Shown: piece by piece, positions 1 through 6,023 of the stretch
Position numbering within the stretch: position 1 is the stretch's first letter
How the letters are laid out: every line of letters begins with the position of its first letter
Source: Micavibrio sp. UBA1850
GTDB taxonomy: Bacteria > Pseudomonadota > Alphaproteobacteria > Micavibrionales > Micavibrionaceae
Length of the DNA stretch: 6,036 bases
Assembly: GCA_002338525.1 (NCBI GenBank)
Contig: DDIM01000008.1
Location: 106,336-112,371, forward strand
Direction of reading: 5' to 3'
Translations under genes and position numbers: made by a program
The notes under the pieces: generated by a model
The model's database searches: none
What the model was told of the DNA's origin: nothing
What the model saw: the letters and a program-made list of their open reading frames with translations, nothing else

Positions 1-1799
1 TACTTGTCGCCCTCATCAAGGGTTTGTTGCGGGCTTGGCTGCGCGCCTTTTGTACGCTGCCATGACGCATCCGACTCTGCTCGCTGGATAGATTTTGAAC
101 GACAGTAGTACAATGACTTCACGCCTTTCTTCCATGCTTCCCAGTGAATGCGGTGCAAATCTTTTTTGTTTACGCTTGCTGGTAAGAAGACGTTCAATGA
201 CTGTGCCTGACAAACGAACGGTGTACGATCACCGGCATGCTCAACCAACCATCTTTGATCAATCTCAAAAGCTGTTTTGAATACATCCTTTTCGTCTTGA
301 GACAAAAAGTCCAAGTGTTGAACAGAGCCTTCGTTCGTAAAGATTGATGACCAGATTTCTTCTGTATTTTGTCCGTGCTGTTCCAAAACCTCTTGCAAGT
401 ATTTGTTCTTCACAGGGAATGAACCAGACAATGTTTTGTGTGTGTAGGCATTTGCCGCCACAGGCTCAATCCCAGGAGATGCGCCACCACAAATAATCGA
501 GATTGATGCGGTTGGTGCAATCGCCATTTTGTTAGAAAAACGCTCTTCAATACCGTAATCTTTTGCATCAGGACATGCGCCACGCTCTTTTGCAAGAAGT
601 TGTGATGCATCATCTGCTTGGCGTTTAATGTGTTGGAACATACGACGGTTCCAAACTTTAGCCATCACTGATTCCATAGGGATCATTTTTTGTTGTAAGA
701 ACGAGTGATATCCCATAACACCCAAACCGACTGAGCGCTCACGCATTGCAGCATATTTTGCGCGCTTCATCGAATCTGGTGCTTTGTTGATAAAGTCCGT
801 CAGAACATTATCCAAGAAACGCATTACGTCTTCGATCATGGTGGGGTGGTCTTGCCATTCGTCAAACTTTTCCAGGTTGAGCGAGGACAGACAACATACC
901 GCCGTTCTATCATTACCCAGATGATCTTTTCCTGTTGGTAATGTGATTTCTGAACATAGGTTTGACATTTTGACGTTCAAACCTGCCATTTTGTGGTGAT
1001 CAGGAATCGCATCATTTACGTGGTCGATATAGATGATATATGGCTCACCTGTCTCGATACGTGCTGTAAGCAGACGTATCCATAGGTCACGCGCGCTGAC
1101 TTTATCAACAATCGCATTATCTTTTGGTGAACGAAGCGCCCACTCATCGCCGCGCTCTACCGCTTGCATAAATGAGTTAGGAATCAACACACCGTGGTGC
1201 AAGTTCAATGCTTTACGGTTAGGGTCTCCTCCTGTTGGACGACGAATTTCAACAAATTCCTCAATTTCAGGGTGCCAGATCGGTAGATAAATTGCCGCTG
1301 ATCCACGACGAAGTGAACCTTGAGAAATTGCCAATGTTAGAGAGTCCATCACGCGGATAAACGGTACAATTCCTGATGTTTTTCCGTTACGACCCACTTT
1401 CTCACCAATTGAGCGAACATTCCCCCAGTAAGAGCCGATACCCCCACCAAGTGACGCAAGCCACACATTTTCATTCCAAAGTTCGACAATTTCACCCAAA
1501 GAATCGTTTGTTTCATTCAAGAAACATGAGATTGGCAAACCACGGCTAGTCCCACCGTTTGAAAGAATCGGTGTTGAAGGCATGAACCACAACTTTGACA
1601 TGTAGTCGTATAAACGCTGAGAGTGTGCAGAGTCATCACCATAATACATGGACACACGAGCAAAGAGATCTTGAGGATGCTCTTCTGGAAGAAGATATCG
1701 ATCATACAATGTCTCAATACCAAATTTAGTGAGATTTTCATCTCTTGCGCGGTCTATCTTAACGCGATTTCCACGCTCTATGTGTGCGACATCGTACAT
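1..1799 (-). CDS. nrdA: Ribonucleoside-diphosphate reductase, class I alpha (large) subunit; 3' end cut by window edge
   Basis: This is the catalytic subunit of class I ribonucleotide reductase, which makes deoxynucleoside diphosphates in the cytoplasm together with a radical-carrying beta subunit (NrdB, not in the window). From ATG at 1799 the frame stays open for 599 codons. By position against E. coli NrdA, C92 (in SCF) and C302 (in VCCLSS) match the redox cysteine pair, N280/C282/E284 (in NLCSEI) match the active-site Asn, thiyl Cys and Glu, and Y564-Y565 match the radical-transfer tyrosines. QGSLRRGSAA (160-169) matches the specificity loop, and APTASIS (428-434) is also typical. The start is secure: an in-frame TAA lies four codons upstream and AAGAGGAG sits 6 bases before the ATG. 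The N-terminal ATP-cone of E. coli NrdA is absent. The frame ends in an incomplete TA- codon after DEGDK. Family C-termini usually carry a short CxxC tail, so about 607 residues total is likely (inference). Confidence 0.96.
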   Translation of the reverse strand, partial: MYDVAHIERGNRVKIDRARDENLTKFGIETLYDRYLLPEEHPQDLFARVSMYYGDDSAHSQRLYDYMSKLWFMPSTPILSNGGTSRGLPISCFLNETNDSLGEIVELWNENVWLASLGGGIGSYWGNVRSIGEKVGRNGKTSGIVPFIRVMDSLTLAISQGSLRRGSAAIYLPIWHPEIEEFVEIRRPTGGDPNRKALNLHHGVLIPNSFMQAVERGDEWALRSPKDNAIVDKVSARDLWIRLLTARIETGEPYIIYIDHVNDAIPDHHKMAGLNVKMSNLCSEITLPTGKDHLGNDRTAVCCLSSLNLEKFDEWQDHPTMIEDVMRFLDNVLTDFINKAPDSMKRAKYAAMRERSVGLGVMGYHSFLQQKMIPMESVMAKVWNRRMFQHIKRQADDASQLLAKERGACPDAKDYGIEERFSNKMAIAPTASISIICGGASPGIEPVAANAYTHKTLSGSFPVKNKYLQEVLEQHGQNTEEIWSSIFTNEGSVQHLDFLSQDEKDVFKTAFEIDQRWLVEHAGDRTPFVCQAQSLNVFLPASVNKKDLHRIHWEAWKKGVKSLYYCRSKSIQRAESDASWQRTKGAQPSPQQTLDEGDK

Positions 1800-1805
1800 A
1801 CAATT

Positions 1806-1813
1806 CTCCTCTT
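1806..1813 (-). promoter_or_regulatory. Strong ribosome binding site of nrdA
   Basis: On the minus strand AAGAGGAG lies 6 bases before the ATG at 1799. It is the best Shine-Dalgarno sequence in the window. With the in-frame TAA overlapping its upstream side, it fixes the nrdA start. Confidence 0.85.
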
Positions 1814-1887
1814 AAGCGCCTTCACAACAAAAGCCCTTTGTAACGTTGTTATTATCTTTTTTGTCTATGATGACGGTAGTGCGATAA

Positions 1888-1903
1888 ACACTATCCGTAG
1901 CGG
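1888..1903. promoter_or_regulatory. Putative NrdR box, proximal member of the nrdA tandem pair
   Basis: ACACTATCCGTAGCGG fits 11 of 16 positions of the published NrdR consensus acaCwAtATaTwGtgt, including the strongly conserved C, A, T and G flanks. Its centre is 32 bp from the next box, the usual spacing of about three helical turns for paired NrdR boxes. NrdR is the ATP/dATP-sensing repressor of ribonucleotide reductase genes. The site lies about 90 bases upstream of the nrdA ATG. The box is weak alone; the spacing is what supports it. Confidence 0.6.
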
Positions 1904-1919
1904 TTTGACTTTTAATACC

Positions 1920-1935
1920 CTACTATATCTCGTGG
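1920..1935. promoter_or_regulatory. Putative NrdR box, distal member of the nrdA tandem pair
   Basis: CTACTATATCTCGTGG fits 11 of 16 positions of the NrdR consensus, with an intact core CTATAT-T-GTG. On the minus strand it contains TATAGT (1927-1922), a possible -10 element of the nrdA promoter. A bound repressor here would cover the RNA polymerase site, which fits NrdR repression of nrdA. Confidence 0.62.
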
Positions 1936-1951
1936 GTCTCGCCAATCAGAA
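1922..1951 (-). promoter_or_regulatory. Candidate nrdA promoter
   Basis: On the minus strand TATAGT (1927-1922) is a fair -10 element. The best upstream match, TTCTGA (1951-1946), stands 18 bases away and fits only half of the -35 consensus. Transcription would start near 1915 and give a leader of about 115 bases. The overlap with the distal NrdR box favours this choice, but the weak -35 leaves it uncertain. Confidence 0.33.
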
Positions 1952-2086
1952 AATTTTCCTATTCCACTGCTTTTTGCATCACTCATTCTAAAAAAACAGA
2001 TTCTAATCAGCGTGAATAGCGGTTTTCGACTCTTCTCCACAATTTGATTCTTTTAATGTTTTTTTGTATTTTTTTTATTAATACGG

Positions 2087-2102
2087 ACACAATATATAGT
2101 GT
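2087..2102. promoter_or_regulatory. Full-consensus NrdR box upstream of pyk
   Basis: ACACAATATATAGTGT matches all 16 positions of the NrdR consensus acaCwAtATaTwGtgt and is nearly palindromic. It ends 29 bases before the pyk ATG and overlaps the likely -10 of a plus-strand promoter (TATAGT at 2095-2100). The T-rich tract just upstream gives no good -35 element. I see no second box 31-32 bp away on either side, unlike the usual paired arrangement. Its target could be pyk, or nrdA at a distance through looping with the pair at 1888-1935. Confidence 0.72.
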
Positions 2103-2131
2103 TACTAGCTCAGTCATGCTAAAAACAAATC

Positions 2132-3550
2132 ATGATAACGAGAAACAGAAACACTAAAATTGTAGCCACAATTGGCCCCGCCTCAAGCTCCACAGAAATG
2201 ATAGAAAACCTGTTTTTAGCAGGCGTAGACGTCTTTCGATTGAATTTCAGTCATGGCGCAGCCGCTGATCATAAAGAGCGACTCGGCATTATTCGTAACT
2301 TAGAGAAAAAACATAACCGCTGTGTAAGCGTTATTGCCGACATGCAGGGGCCTAAGCTTCGGGTTGGGAAATTTAAAGACGGATCAATTGATGTCAAAAA
2401 AGGCGATGTGATTCGCTTTGATCTTGACCCCACCGAAGGGGACGAAACACGCGTGTGCCTTCCCCACCCGGAGGTTCTTGATGCGCTCGATAAAGGCGCA
2501 CAGATATTGGTTGATGACGGGAAAGTCCGAATCACCATTATCGAAAAAGGTGACGATTACCTTGTCGGTAAGGTTATGGCCGGTAAAAAACTGTCAAACA
2601 ACAAGGGCTTTAATATCCCTAATGTTATGCTTCCTATCTCGGCGTTGACAGATAAAGACCGTAAAGATTTAACATCAGCCCTTGATATGGGCGTAGATTG
2701 GATTGCGCAATCTTTTGTACAAAAACCAGCCGACGTTGCCGAAGCTAAAAAATTGATCGCTGGGCGCGCCGCATTGATGGTTAAAATTGAAAAGCCCTCT
2801 GCGATTGAGTATTTTACAGAAATTTTAGACCTTGCCGATGGCGTTATGTTGGCGCGCGGTGATTTGGGTGTTGAAATTCCACCTGAAAATGTCCCTGCGA
2901 CACAAAAACATGTGATTCGCCAAGTCCGCGCAAGCGGCAAGCCCATTGTGGTTGCGACACAGATGCTTGAATCCATGATTGAAAGTCCAACACCGACACG
3001 CGCAGAAGCCTCAGACGTTGCCAATGCCGTCTACGATGGAACAGATGCCGTGATGCTTTCTGCCGAGACAGCAGCAGGCGACTACCCTCTCGAATCGGTG
3101 ACTATCATGAGCAAAATTTTGGAAAAAGTTGAAGCCGACACAATATATCGCCAACAAATGGACGATCGTCACCTTGATGCCGAGGCAGATCCATCGGATG
3201 CGATTACGGTTGCCGCAGACCAAGTGGCAAAGGATGTAAAAGCCAAATGTATTGTAAACTACACAACGTCTGGCCTGACTGTTCTTAGAACTGTGCGCCA
3301 GCGCCCAGCACTTCCGATTATTTCGCTTACGCAAAATATGTCGGTCGCCCGTCGCCTGAGTGTTTCATACGGTGTGCGCGGCATTCACGTGACAGACGTT
3401 GATAATTTTGCAGACACAGTTGCAAAGGCAACAATTGTTGCAAAAGAACGCGGGTTTGCCAAAAAAGGCGACAAGCTTGTGTTAACCGCAGGAGTACCGT
3501 TTGGAACCCCCGGATCAACCAATGCGTTGCGAATCGTTTGGGTTGACTAG
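2132..3550 (+). CDS. pyk: Pyruvate kinase
   Basis: This enzyme transfers the phosphate of phosphoenolpyruvate to ADP, giving pyruvate and ATP in the last step of glycolysis; it is cytoplasmic and usually a tetramer. The 472 residues are the usual length. In order: TKIVATIGPAS (8-18), substrate-binding RLNFSHG (36-42), DMQGPKLR (70-77), B-domain lid (about 72-170), MVKIEKP with catalytic K218 and metal ligand E220 (216-222), ARGDLGVEIP with D244 (241-250), VATQMLESM (274-282), and TRAEASDVANAVYDGTDAVMLSAETA (289-314). The C-terminal domain follows. K75 replaces the Glu that binds K+ in muscle enzyme and is flanked by M71, Q72 and V78, the pattern of potassium-independent kinases. No Shine-Dalgarno precedes the ATG; the leader is AT-rich and possibly short. 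A full-consensus NrdR box lies just upstream. The gene converges on the interrupted gene, 15 bases past its TAG stop. Confidence 0.97.
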   Translation: MITRNRNTKIVATIGPASSSTEMIENLFLAGVDVFRLNFSHGAAADHKERLGIIRNLEKKHNRCVSVIADMQGPKLRVGKFKDGSIDVKKGDVIRFDLDPTEGDETRVCLPHPEVLDALDKGAQILVDDGKVRITIIEKGDDYLVGKVMAGKKLSNNKGFNIPNVMLPISALTDKDRKDLTSALDMGVDWIAQSFVQKPADVAEAKKLIAGRAALMVKIEKPSAIEYFTEILDLADGVMLARGDLGVEIPPENVPATQKHVIRQVRASGKPIVVATQMLESMIESPTPTRAEASDVANAVYDGTDAVMLSAETAAGDYPLESVTIMSKILEKVEADTIYRQQMDDRHLDAEADPSDAITVAADQVAKDVKAKCIVNYTTSGLTVLRTVRQRPALPIISLTQNMSVARRLSVSYGVRGIHVTDVDNFADTVAKATIVAKERGFAKKGDKLVLTAGVPFGTPGSTNALRIVWVD

Positions 3551-3565
3551 CTTTAATCCGCGCCT

Positions 3566-4291
3566 TTAGCCAAAGCGTGCATTAACAATATTTGAAACTA
3601 TCTCTTTTGTAAGTCTTTCATGTCTTATCTTTGATGATTTGAAGACACCTTCAATAGGACAGTTTTGTGCTGTGTCTCTGCTTGTTTTATTAACTGCCTC
3701 TAACATCATGGACGTTTTGGCGAGGCTAGTGAAAATCATTCGGCATGTTTGCGGATTTTTATCGCCAATTTCTGCAACAGATTTTGCATCAGTATCAGCC
3801 GCGCCAATAACCGACATTTTTAACATGGCATGATCTTCACATGTCTTAAACCCTGCGGAAGAATATAGCCGAGACATAAGCCCAATACTCGCCTCCTCTT
3901 CAGTTCTAAGAATTCGGTTTAACGCATACTGAGCAAAGGATGTAACGCTCGGTCGGTTTAAAAGTGCATCAAACTTTCTTAGATGGTTTTTGAGTAGAGG
4001 ATCGACGGTTATCTCTTCTAATTTTTCTCCAGAGTTTGCTGAACTATGCAACATAGTTGCGGCTAAGGCTTCTGGTGAGACAATTTCTTTAGCCAATGCA
4101 TACAATCCAGCTGTATCTTAGTATTTTTCCAGGAATACAGATTGGATCTTGGAGGCCTCTTTTTGATATATTTTATCACCAAAGCGGCTTTTAAAATCTT
4201 GAACAGCGACTTTGTCAGCGTTAACTGCGCGGGAAAACGCAAAACGAATCACAGGAATGTCAGGTAGGTATGTGTCTTCAAATTTTGTCAT
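3566..4291 (-). pseudogene. Gene of unknown function interrupted by an in-frame TAA stop
   Basis: From ATG at 4291 the frame reads MTKFEDTYLPDIPV and stops at TAA (4120-4118) after 57 codons. The same frame then continues DTAGLYALAKEIVS for 183 more codons to a TAA at 3568-3566, so an undisturbed protein would have about 241 residues. AGGAAAAGG lies about 10 bases before the ATG. The downstream part could start only at TTG (4105) or a later ATG (residue 18 counted from that TTG), and neither has a good ribosome binding site. One substitution, for example CAA to TAA, would explain the split, so I read it as a recent nonsense mutation. Two coupled short proteins, or a sequence error, are the alternatives. 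The product looks soluble and mostly helical by composition (inference), with no signal peptide or membrane segment and scattered cysteines (KTCEDH, QTCRM, QNCP). I do not recognise the family. It follows the zinc-finger gene by 63 bases and may be cotranscribed with it. Confidence 0.72.
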
Positions 4292-4354
4292 TGATGTAGC
4301 CTTTTCCTATTTATGGAAAAACACTACAATTTTAGTTCACATAATTCAATGTTT

Positions 4355-4531
4355 TTATGATTTTACAAATTCGCGGTCGCAATATCCACACGTAAGCCTA
4401 TCTTTACCATCAAAGCTATAATAGACGATCGGATGCCCCATGGCGCCTTGCCCACCGTCGCATGAAACGCCATCGGCGCTTTTATCAACTTTAATGATTT
4501 CTGGGGCGGAGACTAATTTCGATGTTGCCAT
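4355..4531 (-). CDS. Small CHCC-type zinc-finger protein (NDUFS6-like zf-CHCC family)
   Basis: This 58-residue protein begins MATSKLVSAPEIIKVD and has the zinc ligand set C24, H33, C48, C51, spaced C-x8-H-x14-C-x2-C, within SCDGGQGAMGHPIVYYSFDG and LTCGYCDREF. That is the pattern of the zf-CHCC family, widespread in alphaproteobacteria and related to the zinc-binding domain of mitochondrial complex I subunit NDUFS6. The family's bacterial role is poorly defined, so I claim only zinc binding, not a complex I role. The ATG at 4531 is the only reasonable start, with a weak AAAGAG about 10 bases upstream. It is divergent from the 133-residue gene over 44 bases and precedes the interrupted gene on the same strand. 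It is complete and intact. Confidence 0.88.
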   Translation of the reverse strand: MATSKLVSAPEIIKVDKSADGVSCDGGQGAMGHPIVYYSFDGKDRLTCGYCDREFVKS

Positions 4532-4537
4532 TATTTG

Positions 4538-4573
4538 TTAACTCTTTATTTGGGATTCATGTATAAATTATAC
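4538..4573. promoter_or_regulatory. Candidate bidirectional promoter with a 13-bp palindrome
   Basis: GTATAAATTATAC (4561-4573) is a perfect palindrome around one central base. It gives TATAAA on the plus strand (4562-4567) and TATAAT on the minus strand (4572-4567), so it can serve as -10 for both divergent genes. On the plus strand TTAACT (4538-4543), 18 bases upstream, fits 4 of 6 -35 positions. I see no good minus-strand -35. The plus-strand start of transcription would fall within a few bases of the ATG at 4576. Confidence 0.45.
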
Positions 4574-4575
4574 GC

Positions 4576-4977
4576 ATGAATAGTCTACAATCTAATGATA
4601 TGAAATTCAAATGGGTATCGGCGCACAATGCAGAAAATCAGCAAGATTATGTCGTGCTGACACTTCCTCTTGATGGCTTAATCGAAAGTTGGCGTGCCTC
4701 TATAGTTGCCCATGAATGGTTATATCAGGGGCAATGTCGCGCCAAAGACGACCTCAAGACTGATGATTTAAAACAGGAATGGCAAAATATATGCGATCAA
4801 TTTGAATCTGGCGCAGATATTGAACGCCCGCTACTTGGGATTGGTATGCTTGATAATATTGAAGTAGGCACAAACCGCGCCGTTGTAAGTGTGGCGCATC
4901 ATTTAGGCCTGTCATCCATTGAGGCCTTAGCCCCCAAATCAATGGCAGACACAATCGATAGTCTTGCAAGACTATAA
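4576..4977 (+). CDS. Hypothetical protein, 133 residues
   Basis: I do not recognise this protein. It starts MNSLQSNDMKFKWVSAHNAE and runs to TAA at 4977. It is probably cytoplasmic: there is no signal peptide, no membrane segment and no clear catalytic motif. Visible segments are an N-terminal part that may form strands (KFKWVSAH, DYVVLTLPLDGL), a middle WRASIVAHEWLYQGQC segment, an acidic and charged stretch at about 56-83, and a C-terminal IEALAPKSMADTIDSLARL that may be helical. The start could be M1 (4576) or M9 (4600); neither has a Shine-Dalgarno sequence, and the promoter candidate would make a nearly leaderless message for M1. The open frame of 133 codons, own promoter signal and lack of a competing gene support it being real. 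It converges on cydB with 16 bases between the stops, which shows no functional link. Confidence 0.75.
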   Translation: MNSLQSNDMKFKWVSAHNAENQQDYVVLTLPLDGLIESWRASIVAHEWLYQGQCRAKDDLKTDDLKQEWQNICDQFESGADIERPLLGIGMLDNIEVGTNRAVVSVAHHLGLSSIEALAPKSMADTIDSLARL

Positions 4978-4993
4978 ACGCCTAAAACGGCTA

Positions 4994-6013
4994 TTAATCG
5001 TATCTAAGATCTCTCGCTTTTCCGTGGAACACCTTGTATGCCACAAACGTGTAGCCAATTAAAACAGGCAGCACGATAAGCGCACCAAATAGAATAATCA
5101 TTAACGATTCAGGCGCACTTGCCGCCTCTACGATTGTCAGCTGATCCGGTACGATGTAAGGGAAGAAGCTGTATGCCAATCCATAAAAGCATAAAATATA
5201 TATGCCCACCGTTAACGTAAACGGCAACCAGGAAAAGCTGTCACCTTTGGTTGGCAGGCGGTTAAGGGTAAAGAGTGTCCCTATTACCAAAAGCCCTGTG
5301 ACAACGGGTATCGGCGCCAACATGAAAATCTCTGGAAGGCTAAACCATTTATCAAAAATTCGAGTACTCATAAGAGGCGTTGTAATAGACACAAGTACAA
5401 TTCCCGCAATTGTTGCATAGATGCTGTATTTAGCCCATTTGACGGCCTTTTTTTGTAAATCGCCTTCGCATTTCATAATCATCCAGCACGCGCCGATCAA
5501 GCAATACCCCGCCGATACACATACCCCAATCAGAAGAGAGAATAAGATTGCGCGCATACCCTTTTCAAATCCAAGGATATACGCGCCAAGCATGTATCCT
5601 TGTGACATAGATGTCATAAGAGACCCGAAGAAGAATGAAAAATCCCAGCGCTTTTTGTAATGTTCCTTGGCTTTGACACGAAAGTCAAATGCGATCCCTC
5701 TAAAGATAAGACCTATGAGCATAATCGCCACGGGCATGTATAGGTTTGTCAGTATCACGCCATGAGCTGCGGGAAAGGCCACCAATAGCAATCCAACCCC
5801 AAGCACGAGCCATGTTTCGTTGGCATCCCAAAAAGGGCCAATTGAGGCGATCATCCGATCTTTTTCTTTGTCTTTTGCGGCTTGGCTGAGGATTCCCACG
5901 CCTAAATCATAGCCATCAAGAACGGCATATATGATCATCGACAACCCCATAAGAAATGCAAACACATAAGGAAGCCAGTCACCGCTACTTATAACATTAG
6001 ATATTTGTTCCAT
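4994..6013 (-). CDS. cydB: Cytochrome bd-type ubiquinol oxidase subunit II
   Basis: This integral membrane subunit pairs with CydA to form the bd oxidase, which oxidises quinol and reduces oxygen to water in the cytoplasmic membrane. The 339 residues carry family motifs: VLDGYDLGVG (31-40), GPFWDANETWLVLGVG (59-74), RGIAFDFR (105-112) and YSFFPYIVP (281-289). Hydrophobic stretches near 14-34, 66-84, 90-108, 126-146, 155-178, 196-215, 228-250, 263-284 and 303-326 indicate about nine membrane helices, with a short charged C-terminus (GKARDLRYD). It is shorter than E. coli CydB (379) and close to the cyanide-insensitive CioB type (about 335), so it may belong to that branch. The quinol-binding loop that would settle this lies in CydA, outside the window. 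The ATG at 6013 follows AGGACAGGG, a usable ribosome binding site. cydA is expected just upstream. Confidence 0.95.
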   Translation of the reverse strand: MEQISNVISSGDWLPYVFAFLMGLSMIIYAVLDGYDLGVGILSQAAKDKEKDRMIASIGPFWDANETWLVLGVGLLLVAFPAAHGVILTNLYMPVAIMLIGLIFRGIAFDFRVKAKEHYKKRWDFSFFFGSLMTSMSQGYMLGAYILGFEKGMRAILFSLLIGVCVSAGYCLIGACWMIMKCEGDLQKKAVKWAKYSIYATIAGIVLVSITTPLMSTRIFDKWFSLPEIFMLAPIPVVTGLLVIGTLFTLNRLPTKGDSFSWLPFTLTVGIYILCFYGLAYSFFPYIVPDQLTIVEAASAPESLMIILFGALIVLPVLIGYTFVAYKVFHGKARDLRYD

Positions 6014-6023
6014 CGTCCCTGTC

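Larger units (their letters stand above)
1800..2131. other. Divergent nrdA-pyk intergenic regulatory region
   Basis: This 332-base gene-free stretch separates two divergent starts. It holds the nrdA ribosome binding site, a degenerate pair of NrdR boxes, a T-rich tract at about 2059-2078, and a full-consensus NrdR box followed by a 29-base leader to the pyk ATG. I see no tRNA, no convincing riboswitch and no intrinsic terminator. One long plus-strand reading frame crosses its left part, but it overlaps conserved nrdA antisense and is probably not a gene. Confidence 0.8.

Noticed and set aside
1824..1849. Possible hairpin in the nrdA leader (ACAA/TTGT plus CAAA/TTTG, with a five-base bulge)
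   Set aside because: The stem is AU-rich and interrupted, not followed by a T tract, and not recognisable as a riboswitch.
1623..1991. Plus-strand open frame of 122 codons crossing the nrdA start
   Set aside because: More than half is antisense to conserved nrdA codons. Its translation is rich in hydrophobic and aromatic runs typical of shadow frames, and no ribosome binding site precedes it.
2033..2041. TTCTCCACA, one mismatch from a DnaA box
   Set aside because: DnaA does control nrdAB in E. coli, but a single imperfect 9-mer in an AT-rich 332-base region is expected by chance, and no second box is nearby.
2116..2157. Short frame of 13 codons overlapping the pyk start
   Set aside because: It has no ribosome binding site and overlaps pyk; its size and composition give no support as a leader peptide.
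2557..3024. Minus-strand open frame of 155 codons inside pyk
   Set aside because: It lies wholly antisense to the most conserved part of pyruvate kinase; the frame is a by-product of pyk codon usage.
3551..3565. Terminator between pyk and the convergent interrupted gene
   Set aside because: Only 15 bases separate the stops and I find no GC-rich hairpin followed by T residues on either strand.
4212..4421. Plus-strand open frame of 69 codons
   Set aside because: It is antisense to the start of the interrupted gene and the end of the zinc-finger gene, with no ribosome binding site and no recognisable protein features.
4978..4993. Terminator between the 133-residue gene and cydB
   Set aside because: GCC-TAAAAC-GGC gives a stem of only three bases without a T tract, too weak to call.
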